Position numbers and translations under genes: made by a program. From an uncultured Lachnospiraceae bacterium (lineage in GTDB: Bacteria; Bacillota; Clostridia; Lachnospirales; Lachnospiraceae): a stretch of DNA of 36,034 bases. Location of the stretch: positions 1-36,034 of the forward strand of contig CAOKQK010000031.1 of assembly GCA_948470905.1 (NCBI GenBank). Reading direction: 5' to 3'. Of the stretch, positions 15,694 through 23,788 are shown piece after piece. The notes beneath the pieces were generated by a model. It saw nothing but the letters and a program-made list of their open reading frames with translations. It was not told the origin of the DNA and made no database searches. Positions within the stretch are counted from its first letter, which is position 1, and every line of letters starts with the position of its first letter.

Positions 15694-17282
15694 CACCCAA
15701 TTCCCTTCATATTAAATTCCACTCGGATTCTCTTATCCTCATATACCTCAATGCGACGCACAAACGTCATCAATACATCCCGATTCAGTTCTGTCAGCTC
15801 CTGCACCTCCTTAAAGTGCTCCAGTTCCCTGCCGGCCGCCGCACCTGCCTCCATGCAGCGGCGTATCCATTCCTCCTGCCCTGCAATGGCTTTCCCCGCC
15901 CGGGCATATTTATCCTCATAAATTTGTCGGAAAACACAAAAGTCCTCCCGGCTGATGGTGCCGTCTTTCAAGTCCTCCCACAGACTGTCCTGCAGAGACA
16001 GGCACTGCTCCCGCACCTTGACAAGCCTTGCCGCCTCCCCCTCCAGCGTCCTTATATCTTCAAATTTAACCTCCAGCCCATTCATATATGCCGACAGCCT
16101 CTCCCAATCTGTCAACACCTCTGCCTGTATCCTCAGGCAAGCCAGCACAGTTTCCCGCAGCACCTCCTCTGTGATATCATGCCGGCTGCAGCCCCTTCCC
16201 TTATTTCGCGCCGAGCATATAAAAGAGAGCCTTTCTTTTCCTTTATAACGATCCAGCCTCCTTGCCATAGGCCTCCCGCAGTCCCCACAGAACAAAAGCC
16301 CTGAAAACATATGGGCACATTCTTCCCCTCCGCTGCGGCGGCTTCCCGTCTTTAAGAGCCTCTGCACATTGTCAAATTCCTCCCTGCCGACAACTGCTTC
16401 GTGGGCATGCTCCACCCGCGCCCACTCCTCCTTAGGTTTACGGCAGTACTTGTTTACCTTTACACTTACCTTTTCGGTCTTTCCCTGCTCCAGAGTTCCT
16501 ATATAGACCGGATTAGTCAAGATTCTCCTGACTGCCACTGCAGACCATTCTGCCTGAATGCCTGCGGCAAACCCGCTGCTGTAATGACCGCCTTGCGCCC
16601 GCTTATACTCCATTGGGCTCAATACCCCCAGGATATTCAGCTTTTCGGCAATCGCCGTGGCGCTCATGCCCCCAAGCCTCCAGCCAAAGATACTCCGCAC
16701 CACCCCTGCCGCGTATCCGTCCGGAACAAGATGATTCCTGTCCTCAGGATCCTTCTGATAACCATAAACGGCAAAAGCTCCGATAAATTTCCCATTCTCC
16801 CTTTTGATCTTCTGGTGGCTCTTTACCTTGTCAGAGATATCCCTGCAGTAGGCATCATTGACAAAGTTCTTCACCGGAAGCACCAGCGCCCTCTCATTAT
16901 AATCTGCCGTCAGGGAATCATAGCGGTCAGTAACCGCAATAAAGCGCACATTTAAAGCCGGGAAGATCTTCTGTATCAATCGCCCGGCTTCAATATACTC
17001 TCTCCCAAATCTGGACAGGTCCTTTACAATAATGCAGTCAACAAGCCCGGCATAGACATCCTCCATCATACGTCGGAACCCCGGACGCTCAAAGCTGGTC
17101 CCCGAGTAACCGTCATCCACGTAAATATCGTAAATTTCCATATCTTCCTGTCTGCGGACGAAGGCGCGGCACAGTTCCCGCTGTGAGCTGATGCTGTCGC
17201 TCTCAAGCCTCCCTCCTGTGGAAGTGTCATCCCGGGACAGCCGCAGATATATGCCTGCATGGTATAACTCCTTTGGTTTCAT
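15693..17282 (-). CDS. Large serine recombinase 1 of the trio
   Basis: The 529-aa product starts MKPKELYHAGIYLRLSRDD (catalytic Ser at residue 16), with DDGYSGTSFERPGF (about residues 56-69) and IVKDLSRFGREYIEAGRLIQ (about 83-102). The recombinase domain follows (AFAVYGYQKDPEDRNHLV), then a zinc ribbon (FSGLLFCGDCGRPMARR with FIC...GCS), then a helical C-terminus. The start has GGGAGGA 5 bases upstream; the ORF stays open 8 codons further but without support. It is first in the three-gene recombinase operon, 42 bases after the 79-aa ORF. The sequence is clearly different from recombinases 2 and 3 outside the motifs, so the three are not a recent tandem duplication. Confidence 0.9.
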   Translation of the reverse strand: MKPKELYHAGIYLRLSRDDTSTGGRLESDSISSQRELCRAFVRRQEDMEIYDIYVDDGYSGTSFERPGFRRMMEDVYAGLVDCIIVKDLSRFGREYIEAGRLIQKIFPALNVRFIAVTDRYDSLTADYNERALVLPVKNFVNDAYCRDISDKVKSHQKIKRENGKFIGAFAVYGYQKDPEDRNHLVPDGYAAGVVRSIFGWRLGGMSATAIAEKLNILGVLSPMEYKRAQGGHYSSGFAAGIQAEWSAVAVRRILTNPVYIGTLEQGKTEKVSVKVNKYCRKPKEEWARVEHAHEAVVGREEFDNVQRLLKTGSRRSGGEECAHMFSGLLFCGDCGRPMARRLDRYKGKERLSFICSARNKGRGCSRHDITEEVLRETVLACLRIQAEVLTDWERLSAYMNGLEVKFEDIRTLEGEAARLVKVREQCLSLQDSLWEDLKDGTISREDFCVFRQIYEDKYARAGKAIAGQEEWIRRCMEAGAAAGRELEHFKEVQELTELNRDVLMTFVRRIEVYEDKRIRVEFNMKGIG

Positions 17283-17324
17283 AGGTCCTCCCCCATTGCT
17301 CTCCATTACAGATCCGCGCGCATC

Positions 17325-17564
17325 CTAATATTTTATCTTGGCTATTTTCGCCACATACTCCTTCATCCTGTCGCTCATGCTCACTTCCGTATCAGCATAG
17401 TCCAGCTGAATGACATAATCCCCGTACCTTACCAGGAAAGGGTACTGTACCTGCTCCAGATATTCCCGGATCCTCTCCTCCACCGGCCTGGACCTGTCTA
17501 TACGAATATCCCTGATATCCACAAGCGCATCCCTGTCAGCCTGCATAATGTCTGCATCGCCCAT
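17325..17564 (-). CDS. Small acidic protein of the trio element (DUF6870-like), possible accessory factor
   Basis: The 79-aa product contains VDIRDIRIDRSRPVEERI (about residues 15-32), a QVQYPFLVRYGDYVIQLDYADT strand pair read in two parts, and SDRMKEYVAKIAKIKY at the C-terminus. The pattern V-D-I-R-D-x-x-I-D, then N/Y-P-F/Y, then G-D-x-V-I, is one I associate with DUF6870 proteins, which have no known function. That name is from memory and not checked. A weak GAAGG ribosome site lies about 12 bases before the ATG. It is the only non-recombinase gene of the element and is first in the operon. Small proteins beside large serine recombinases are sometimes recombination directionality factors, so this is a candidate by position only. 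Confidence 0.6.
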   Translation of the reverse strand: MGDADIMQADRDALVDIRDIRIDRSRPVEERIREYLEQVQYPFLVRYGDYVIQLDYADTEVSMSDRMKEYVAKIAKIKY

Positions 17565-17580
17565 AATATGTAATCCTTCC

Positions 17581-17606
17581 GCAGTTTAACGCCTTCGATA
17601 AACTGC
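17581..17606 (-). repeat. Inverted repeat at the start of the trio operon leader
   Basis: GCAGTTTA (17581-17588) and TAAACTGC (17599-17606) form a perfect 8-bp stem with a 10-nt loop, 17 bases upstream of the 79-aa ORF. A second short palindrome CTATG/CATAG lies at 17646-17660. Both are between the operon and the element end, where recombinase or regulator binding would be expected. Confidence 0.5.
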
Positions 17607-17668
17607 AGGTCGCTTTTCTATACCTTATGCCGCCTGCGGAATGTCCTATGATAACCATAGCGCCGCAT

Positions 17669-18067
17669 CTACCTGACACACTCCCCGCTGTCTAAAACGG
17701 CGATCAATGTCCCCCTTCCGGTCAGATTCGGCTCCCTGAACGCCACCTGCGGGAGGCAGGAGCCTTCCGCAGGCATCTGCGCCTCATAAAAATACCGCTT
17801 GGGCATCTCTACATATTCAATCTGCTCCAGTTCTACAATATTTTCCACCAATTGCTCCGGCACTGTCAATATGGCATATCCTGCTATGAGATATTCAATC
17901 TTCACCCCCAACAACTCCAGCGCATCCAGACTGCCGTGATACTTTACGATCAGCTCCCATGTACGTGTTTCTTCGTCAAATCCCACATTCAGATCCTCTG
18001 TACGTTTCCTGACCTCTTCGGAGGTCTGAAGGGCAAGCTGCAGTAAATTTTCCAGTTTTTGGTTCAT
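17669..18067 (-). pseudogene. S8 (subtilisin-like) protease, N-terminal fragment
   Basis: The 132-residue frame starts at the ATG at 18067 (GGGGGAAAGG just upstream) with MNQKLENLLQLALQTSEEV. It has a propeptide-like part (WELIVKYHGSLDAL, YAILTVPEQLVENIVELEQI) and reaches the first catalytic motif, NLTGRGTLIAVLDSG, where D is the catalytic Asp of clan SB proteases. It then runs into the trio element and ends G-E-C-V-R-stop. The missing middle is at 11634-12174. Clostridial genomes carry several S8 proteases of this type, some related to the spore-germination Csp proteases; which subgroup this belongs to cannot be told here. It is inactive as found. Confidence 0.9.
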
Positions 18068-18327
18068 ATCCTTTCCCCCTCGCCGCTGCAATACAATTTC
18101 CGGATGTATGTGCTTCTTCCCACCCGGCTCTGCGCTTTGCAGATATCAGGAACTGTAAATCTTCACAATTGCCTCTATGCATTCATTCCGCACCAATTGC
18201 AAAGTTATTTACAGCTCCTTACATCATATGACGCCGGGCGCCAAAAGGTCATACACTCTTGCCGTAATCATCAGCAGGAAAGGAATAAAAGATCCGACTT
18301 CCATAAGGCTGCCCCCCATTGCTGTAA

Positions 18328-18340
18328 ACGGCGAAGCCGT
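18328..18340 (-). terminator. Weak hairpin after the M18 aminopeptidase gene
   Basis: ACGGC-TTC-GCCGT followed by TTTA on the minus strand lies 20 bases after the aminopeptidase stop. The stem is only 5 bp. The rest of the 293-bp gap to the protease start shows nothing else I can name; it must hold the protease promoter. Confidence 0.3.
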
Positions 18341-18360
18341 GAATAGTAACTGCCCTCCGT

Positions 18361-19659
18361 TCACTCTGCAAAAAATACCTTGAATGTGTCGATGGCATAT
18401 CTGGTATCCTTCACTCCCGCAGTTTCCACCGCAGAGTGCATGGCAAGCTGCGGCAGACCGATATCCACACTGGACACGGACACATGTGCCGTGGAGATAT
18501 TCCCCAATGTACTTCCCCCGGGAATGTCTGACCGGTTCGCATATGTCTGATACGGCACCTCCGCCCTTTCACAGATACTTTTCATCACAGCCGCCGACAC
18601 CGCGTCAGTGGCGTATTTCTGGCTGCCGTGGTACTTGATGACAATGCCCCTGTTCAAATAAGGCCTGTTGGTGGGGTCTGCCTTCTCCGGATGATTGGGA
18701 TGCACCCCGTGGGCATTGTCCGCGGATATCAGAAAACTTCCCGCAATCAACTGCAACGTCATGCTGCGGGACAGGCCAAGCCCCTCCCCGATCCTCCACA
18801 GCACATCCTCCAGAAACGTGGAGTCCGCGCCCTGCCTGGTGCCGCTTCCCACTTCCTCATTGTCAAACACCGCGCACACATTGATAAAACGCTCCGGAAC
18901 ACTCTCCGCAAATGCCCTGTGCGCAGCATACACGCACTGTAAATCATCCAGCCTGGGAGACAGCACGAACTCCCCCTTCTCTCCGATGATCCTGCCCTTC
19001 TCCCTTGGATACAGAAAAAGATCATGCCCCAGGATATCCTTCGGATCCACACCGGCTTCTCCGGCGATCCGCTTCATCAGCGCGCCTTTTCCCTTGCCCT
19101 CCCCCATACTTTCATCCGGGCAGGCATACAGAGGCAGCATGTCTGTCTGAGGATTATAGGCATGGCTGCTGTTGATCTCCCGGTTCATGTGTATTGCCAC
19201 ATTGGGGATTACCAGAAGGTCTTTCTCCACATTGACCAGCCTGGTCTCCAACCCCTTCTCCCCCTTAACCACGATACGCCCTGCCACGGACAGACATCTG
19301 TCCAGCCATGTGGACAGTATCATACCGCCGTACATCTCCGTGTTGAGCTTTATATACGCACCCTCCACCGCCATCTCCGGCGACTCTTTGATCTTAAAGG
19401 CAGGAGAATCGCTGTGGGTCGCCGTAATATGAAACCCTTCCGCACTGCTCTCCGGAAGCCGGAAAGCGATCAGGGAGGAACCGTTCCTTGTGACAAAATA
19501 CCCCTGTCCCGGCGAAAGCTTCCATTCCTCTGACTCCATAAGCTCCCTGCAGCCCGCCTCTGCCAGCGCTTTCTTCATATTCTCCACCACATGGAAGCAA
19601 GTAGGGCTTTTCTCGATAAATTCCAGCATTTCTTTTGCTGTCTTCTGATATTCGTTCAT
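18361..19659 (-). CDS. apeB: M18 family aminopeptidase
   Basis: The 432-aa protein starts at the ATG at 19659 (AGGAGGG 7 bases upstream) with MNEYQKTAKEMLEFIEKSP. It shows the M18/LAP4 metal-site motifs: ITATHSDSPAFKIK (His ligand, about residue 80), FDNEEVGSGTRQGADS (Glu pair, about 265-280), SADNAHGVHPNH (Asp and His, about 312-323) and PQLAMHSAVETAG near the C-terminus. It is a cytosolic zinc aminopeptidase that removes N-terminal residues, often acidic ones, during peptide turnover. Length matches the bacterial family (about 430 aa). It is probably monocistronic. The symbol apeB is the one often given to clostridial homologues; it is a family name, not proof of specificity. Confidence 0.9.
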   Translation of the reverse strand: MNEYQKTAKEMLEFIEKSPTCFHVVENMKKALAEAGCRELMESEEWKLSPGQGYFVTRNGSSLIAFRLPESSAEGFHITATHSDSPAFKIKESPEMAVEGAYIKLNTEMYGGMILSTWLDRCLSVAGRIVVKGEKGLETRLVNVEKDLLVIPNVAIHMNREINSSHAYNPQTDMLPLYACPDESMGEGKGKGALMKRIAGEAGVDPKDILGHDLFLYPREKGRIIGEKGEFVLSPRLDDLQCVYAAHRAFAESVPERFINVCAVFDNEEVGSGTRQGADSTFLEDVLWRIGEGLGLSRSMTLQLIAGSFLISADNAHGVHPNHPEKADPTNRPYLNRGIVIKYHGSQKYATDAVSAAVMKSICERAEVPYQTYANRSDIPGGSTLGNISTAHVSVSSVDIGLPQLAMHSAVETAGVKDTRYAIDTFKVFFAE

Positions 19660-19792
19660 AAATAATCCCTCCTGATCGGGCAAAAAAAAGCTGTTCCCTG
19701 CCCGTCGCGCAGCCCGCATACTGCATCTCGGATGCACAAAAGCCCTCCCTCCTGTGCATCCGAACGCTTTTGCACACTGGCTTCTGCACGCC

Positions 19793-20374
19793 TCAGCGCC
19801 GGTAACACACCGCCTCCGCCATCTCATCCGCCTTATCCTGCCCGCAGAAAATCCCCGCGATCGCCAGGGCAAAGTCCACTGACGCGCCCATTCCCCTTGC
19901 CGTCACTACCTTATCCGAGATTTCCACCGGACCGTCTGTCACATCCGCACCCTCCAGCTGGCTCTCAAAGCCCGGATAACAGCATGCCTTCCTGCCCTTT
20001 AAAATACCCCTGTGCCCTAAAATGCTGGGCGCAGCACAGATTGCCGCAACATACCTGCCTTTTTGATAAAAGGCGTCCACCTGCGCCATCAGACCCCCAT
20101 GGGCTTCCAGATTCTCCGTCCCCAGCTTCCCGCCCGGCAGGACCAGCATGTCATACTCCTCAAAGTCCGCCTGCTCAAAAGTCTTATCCATCTGTACGGT
20201 CACATTGTGGGAGCTTCTCACCAGCATGTCCTCCCGCGCCGCCTCATTCTGTGACGCCCCACAGTGTACTGCCACCATATCCACCTCCAGCCCGCACCTG
20301 CGGCAGATATCCACCACAGTCAACGCCTCTATCTCCTCATATCCTTCCGCAAAAAAAACCGCAATCTTACCCAT
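19793..20374 (-). CDS. DJ-1/PfpI family protein
   Basis: The 193-aa protein has the DJ-1 layout: MGKIAVFFAEGYEEIEALT with the conserved Glu of the active site (about residue 13), DMLVLPGGKLGTENL (about residues 74-88), and the nucleophile elbow VAAICAAPSILG with Cys at about residue 109. The family includes protein and nucleotide deglycases or glyoxalases and redox-sensing chaperones (YajL, ThiJ); the exact activity cannot be told from sequence. AGGAGG lies 7 bases before the ATG at 20374. It is divergently transcribed from the lipoprotein gene, and the two share a 307-bp intergenic region with a promoter on each strand. Confidence 0.9.
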   Translation of the reverse strand: MGKIAVFFAEGYEEIEALTVVDICRRCGLEVDMVAVHCGASQNEAAREDMLVRSSHNVTVQMDKTFEQADFEEYDMLVLPGGKLGTENLEAHGGLMAQVDAFYQKGRYVAAICAAPSILGHRGILKGRKACCYPGFESQLEGADVTDGPVEISDKVVTARGMGASVDFALAIAGIFCGQDKADEMAEAVCYRR

Positions 20375-20445
20375 TTTCAGACCTCCTGACCTTTCGTTTT
20401 TCATTTACAGACTCATTTAGGAACCGTTCTTCCGTTCACAACCCT

Positions 20446-20473
20446 ATTATACACAAACGTGGGAAAAATTCAA
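20446..20473 (-). promoter_or_regulatory. Promoter for the DJ-1/PfpI gene
   Basis: On the minus strand TTGAAT (20473-20468) and TATAAT (20451-20446) are 16 bases apart and lie about 72 bases upstream of the start codon, a good sigma-A type match. Confidence 0.6.
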
Positions 20474-20480
20474 TGTCCGA

Positions 20481-20510
20481 TTGCCACTGGCAGCCGCGAT
20501 ATGATATAAT
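20481..20510 (+). promoter_or_regulatory. Promoter for the lipoprotein gene
   Basis: TTGCCA (20481-20486) and a perfect TATAAT (20505-20510) are 18 bases apart. The predicted transcript would have a leader of about 165 bases that includes a diverged copy (20520-20582) of the palindromic repeat described at 21949-22040. Confidence 0.6.
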
Positions 20511-20519
20511 AATTACCGT

Positions 20520-20582
20520 TCCCCCACGCTATGGCCTTATGCTTACGGACACATGGCACCTGGCCCATTGCCCGTGGGAATG
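20520..20582 (+). repeat. Diverged copy of the dispersed palindromic repeat (copy C)
   Basis: The right arm reads CCCATTGCCCGTGGGAAT, close to CTCRTTGCCCGCGGGAAT in the two full copies. The left arm CCCACG can pair with CGTGGG, and ATGGCC with GGCCCAT. The inner sequence is not similar. It is assigned to the family with caution. Confidence 0.4.
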
Positions 20583-20681
20583 AACAGCAACTATCATAAG
20601 CATCAGCTCATGGTATGGCGTGAGCACAAATCACAGATTCCTGACAATATGGACAGGAGTCAAAAACGGGAGGATTTTTCT

Positions 20682-21881
20682 ATGAAGAAACCATTATTAT
20701 CTGTTATGGCGCTGTGTGTGGCCTTCAGCCTGATCTCATGCGGGAATGAAAAGGACAAGCCCCTGACAGAAAAAGATCCGGACACCTGGACAGAAGCAGA
20801 CCTTGAAAACGCGCTACAGCAGGCAATAGACGCTGCCGACAAATCATCCGGCACTGCCAGCCAGGAGACGCCCGCACCTGCGGTCAGTTCCTTCGATGCA
20901 AAGCAGGAAATCCTTAACGCTTCCTGGGAGAGCGGTCTAATCCAGATTGATGACAAGCTGGTCCAGCTGCCCCTTACATTAAGCGATTGGCTCGCCCTGG
21001 GTCTGGACTATGAAGTAGATTCGGGCAAGAAAAGCAAGGATTATCTGTTTACCCAAAATGAACAGGTTTCAATGAAACTGACCTATAATGGAGCACAGTT
21101 AGGCTCCCTGATCTTTATCAAGGAGACAGCAACCCCCGAAACCATGGAGGCCATGAATCCTATAATCGAGGAGCTTTCCATACTTCCCCTGTTTGGATGG
21201 CCGGAAAACATCACTATATATCTCCCCGGCGGCATGACCTATGGCGACCCTTATACCTCCATTGAGGAAAAGCTGGGAAGCGGGGCGGAAATTGACGCAA
21301 ACCTGACTTACACGTACGGGCGTATGAAACATTCCCAATCAGATATCCTCTATGGCATCCAAATAATTGTCAACAAAAATACGCAGTCAATTTGCGGCTT
21401 TGATATCGGAAAGAGCCTCCGGGCAGACGACAGAAAGAATTTAACGACACTTTCCTTCGACAATATGCCAAACACCCAGACCTCTGACACTCACAATGTG
21501 ACACTGTTATGGCCGTCTGAGTATAAACTGCTTTCGGGCGGCCTTACCCTTCAAACAGCCCGGCGTGTGGACAGTGTTTTGAACGACAATGGGAAAAAAT
21601 ACTATATGACCATTTCTTTCTCCATGCTGGCGCAGAAATATGCCAGCCCTTACGAATACCTCAGCTATGGGGATCCTGTCCTGGACGTGACAGATGAAAA
21701 CGGCATGAACCGAAAGGTCTATAAGGCAGACGGGGCCTATCTTGTAAACTGCTCCACAGACGTACATATTTTCAAGGCAACCATAAAACTGGAGGATTTG
21801 TCCGATCCTTCTACAGACGCGCTTGCAGCCCTGCAGGACCTGGTGATCGAGATTGCAAATTCGGTTCAGTTCAGCTCCTGA
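20682..21881 (+). CDS. Predicted lipoprotein of unknown function
   Basis: The 399-aa product starts at the ATG at 20682 (GGGAGG 8 bases upstream) with a type II signal peptide, MKKPLLSVMALCVAFSLISCG. The lipobox is L-I-S-C with the acylated Cys at about residue 20. An acidic, low-complexity linker follows (about residues 24-70), then a globular part with several YG/YT-type strands (LTYNGAQLGSLIF, NITIYLPGGMTYGDPYTSIEEKLGSG). The segment GDPYTSIEEKLG resembles the repeats often found in clostridial lipoproteins in which a Gly-x-S/P-helix motif is used. I do not recognise a named domain. It should be anchored on the outer face of the membrane. It is monocistronic; argG downstream has its own promoter. 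Confidence 0.8.
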   Translation: MKKPLLSVMALCVAFSLISCGNEKDKPLTEKDPDTWTEADLENALQQAIDAADKSSGTASQETPAPAVSSFDAKQEILNASWESGLIQIDDKLVQLPLTLSDWLALGLDYEVDSGKKSKDYLFTQNEQVSMKLTYNGAQLGSLIFIKETATPETMEAMNPIIEELSILPLFGWPENITIYLPGGMTYGDPYTSIEEKLGSGAEIDANLTYTYGRMKHSQSDILYGIQIIVNKNTQSICGFDIGKSLRADDRKNLTTLSFDNMPNTQTSDTHNVTLLWPSEYKLLSGGLTLQTARRVDSVLNDNGKKYYMTISFSMLAQKYASPYEYLSYGDPVLDVTDENGMNRKVYKADGAYLVNCSTDVHIFKATIKLEDLSDPSTDALAALQDLVIEIANSVQFSS

Positions 21882-21907
21882 ATCCCCAAATCGTATTCTA
21901 GTCCCAC

Positions 21908-21936
21908 TTGCATTTCACAGATGTTTGTTGTATAGT
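21908..21936 (+). promoter_or_regulatory. Promoter for argG
   Basis: TTGCAT (21908-21913) and TATAGT (21931-21936) are 17 bases apart, in the gap between the lipoprotein stop and argG. The leader to the argG start would be about 185 bases and contains the full palindromic repeat copy A. No arginine-repressor operator or T-box could be recognised by eye. Confidence 0.55.
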
Positions 21937-21948
21937 GTTTTCAGGTTT

Positions 21949-22040
21949 AATCAACAACCCCGCTGCAGAGCAGCGGGGCATGCGACCCTCGCGGCATTCG
22001 CCAAGGCCTTACAGGCTTTGGCTCGTTGCCCGCGGGAATC
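21949..22040 (+). repeat. Dispersed palindromic repeat, copy A (in the argG leader)
   Basis: The copy begins AATCAACAACCCCGC, forms a perfect 9-bp stem CCCCGCTGC/GCAGCGGGG with loop AGA (21958-21978), then GACCCTCGCGGCATTCG, an inner stem CCAAGGCC/GGCTTTGG (22001-22022), and ends TTGCCCGCGGGAAT. The outer arms CCC..GCGGCA and TGCCCGCGGG can also pair. Copy B at 34096-34234 has the same order with compensatory changes. Confidence 0.7.
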
Positions 22041-22126
22041 AAATATACATGCTCGTCGCTGTTTTGTGCCAGGCAGGCCGCTCTTAAACAGTGACGCATG
22101 ATTCAAACAAACGGAGGCTAATCACA

Positions 22127-23350
22127 ATGAAGGAAAAAGTAGTTCTGGCTTACTCCGGCGGTCTGGATACCACCGCCATCATTCCCTGGCTGAAAGAAAA
22201 TTTCGACTATGAAGTCATCTGCGTCTGCGTGGACTGCGGTCAGGCGGAAGAACTGGACGGACTTGAGGAAAGGGCAAAGTCCTGTGGGGCGTCCAAGCTG
22301 TATATCGAGAACGTCATCGACGAGTTCTGCGAACAGTACATTGTCCCCTGCGTACAGGCAAACGCAGTATATGAGAACAAGTATCTCCTGGGCACATCCA
22401 TGGCAAGGCCCCTCATCGCCAAGAAGCTGGTAGAGATTGCCCGCAAAGAAGGCGCTACCGCTATCTGCCACGGCGCTACCGGCAAGGGCAACGACCAGAT
22501 CCGCTTCGAGCTGGGCATAAAGGCGCTTGCGCCCGATATCAAGATCATCGCTGCCTGGAGAAACGACAAGTGGACCATGGACTCCCGGGAATCGGAAATT
22601 GAATATTGTAAGGCACACGGCATCCACCTTCCTTTCTCCGCGGATTCTTCCTACAGCCGCGACCGCAATATCTGGCATATCAGCCACGAAGGCCTGGAGC
22701 TGGAGGATCCCGCCAACGAGCCCAATTATGAGCATCTGCTGGTTCTGGGCACCACCCCCGAGAAGGCTCCCGACCAGGGTGAATATGTCACCATGACCTT
22801 CGAGAAAGGAGTTCCCGTCTCTTTAAACGGTCATAAAATGAAAGTTTCCGAGATTATCTCCGAGCTGAATACCCTGGGCGGCAAACACGGCATCGGTATC
22901 ATAGACATTGTGGAGAACCGCGTGGTCGGCATGAAATCCCGCGGCGTATATGAAACTCCCGGCGGAACGATCCTCATGGAAGCTCATCAGCAGCTGGAGG
23001 AGCTCATTCTTGACCGTGACACCTATGCCCTGAAAAAGGAAATGGGAAGCCGCTTTGCAAGCCTTGTGTACGAAGGCAAGTGGTTCACTCCCCTGCGTCA
23101 GGCGGAGCAGGCATTTATCGAAGAAACCCAGAAGTACGTCACCGGCGAGGTCAAATTCAAGCTCTACAAGGGCAATATCATCAAGGCAGGCACCACCTCT
23201 CCCTACTCTCTCTACAACGAGAGCATTGCCTCCTTCACCACCGGCGACCTGTACGACCATCACGATGCCGAGGGCTTTATCAACCTGTTTGGCCTGTCCT
23301 GCAAGGTCCGCGCCATGAAGATGCAGGAGCAGGGAGAGCAGCTCTCATGA
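22127..23350 (+). CDS. argG: Argininosuccinate synthase
   Basis: The 407-aa enzyme joins citrulline and aspartate, using ATP, to give argininosuccinate in arginine synthesis. Visible motifs are the N-type ATP-pyrophosphatase P-loop [13 protein letters not shown] (about residues 5-17), [16 protein letters not shown] (about residues 115-130), and [13 protein letters not shown] (about 178-190). Length fits the family (about 400). GGAGG lies 10 bases before the ATG. No argH is adjacent; the gene is followed with a 4-base overlap by a DUF1294 gene. The codon use of this gene is richer in C/G third positions than the lipoprotein before it, as expected of a well-expressed housekeeping gene. Confidence 0.95.
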   Translation: MKEKVVLAYSGGLDTTAIIPWLKENFDYEVICVCVDCGQAEELDGLEERAKSCGASKLYIENVIDEFCEQYIVPCVQANAVYENKYLLGTSMARPLIAKKLVEIARKEGATAICHGATGKGNDQIRFELGIKALAPDIKIIAAWRNDKWTMDSRESEIEYCKAHGIHLPFSADSSYSRDRNIWHISHEGLELEDPANEPNYEHLLVLGTTPEKAPDQGEYVTMTFEKGVPVSLNGHKMKVSEIISELNTLGGKHGIGIIDIVENRVVGMKSRGVYETPGGTILMEAHQQLEELILDRDTYALKKEMGSRFASLVYEGKWFTPLRQAEQAFIEETQKYVTGEVKFKLYKGNIIKAGTTSPYSLYNESIASFTTGDLYDHHDAEGFINLFGLSCKVRAMKMQEQGEQLS

Positions 23351-23625
23351 TCTTCCTGGCGGCCTACCTTCTCATCATCAATATCGTTGGTTTTGCCGTC
23401 ATGGGAATAGACAAAAAAAGAGCCATCCGGGGTGCCTGGCGCATCTCGGAGGCTTCTCTTTTTTTGACGGCACTTCTGGGCGGAGCGCTTGGCTGCATCA
23501 TTGGCATGCAGCATTTCCGTCACAAGACAAAACATTGGTATTTTAAGTATGGAATGCCCGCCATCTTTCTCGCGCAGGCGGCGCTGCTTATGTTTCTTTT
23601 GCGGACATTTACACCAGGCTCGTAA
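23347..23625 (+). CDS. DUF1294 membrane protein
   Basis: The 92-aa protein overlaps the argG stop by 4 bases (ATGA). It has hydrophobic segments at about residues 1-20 ([18 protein letters not shown]) and 70-88 ([17 protein letters not shown]), plus a weaker middle one. The DUF1294 motif is [16 protein letters not shown], then [21 protein letters not shown] read in two parts. DUF1294 proteins are small integral membrane proteins without a known function. The coupling to argG is translational; nothing suggests a role in arginine synthesis. An imperfect hairpin TTCCAGG (23661-23667) / CCTGGAA (23690-23696) downstream could end the transcript but lacks a T run. Confidence 0.85.
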   Translation: MIFLAAYLLIINIVGFAVMGIDKKRAIRGAWRISEASLFLTALLGGALGCIIGMQHFRHKTKHWYFKYGMPAIFLAQAALLMFLLRTFTPGS

Positions 23626-23788
23626 ACCTTCACAATCCTCTGTTCCGAAGGGCGGGGACGTTCCAGGAAAGGCATGCTGCCCCGGCATACCTGGAAGCAT
23701 AGACGTAAACCCTCTTGGAAGATATTATAATAATATTTACCAAACAGTCCTAAACAAAATTTCCGAAAGTGGAGAACAGGAGAATAGA

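Larger units (their letters stand above)
12175..17684 (-). mobile_element. Three-serine-recombinase element inserted in the S8 protease gene (about 5.5 kb)
   Basis: The two protease fragments flank this block and join exactly. The upstream piece ends V-L-D-S-G and the downstream piece resumes I-D-Y. The only shared sequence at both junctions is GG: minus strand AGC-GG at 17686-17685 and GG-AATTGAC at 12176-12175. This fits a 2-bp serine-recombinase crossover core. Joining there gives AGC GGA ATT GAC, in frame. The contents are one 79-aa ORF and three consecutive large serine recombinase genes, with almost no non-coding DNA and no other cargo. Boundaries are good to 1-2 bp. Confidence 0.85.

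Noticed and set aside
12175-17684. The recombinase trio as the integration module of the adjacent ICE
   Set aside because: A 540-bp piece of the protease gene lies between them and the trio has its own two exact boundaries, so it is a separate unit.
21949-22040. A T-box or arginine riboswitch-like leader for argG
   Set aside because: No T-box sequence is visible, and a near copy of the structure lies at 34096-34234 away from any arginine gene.
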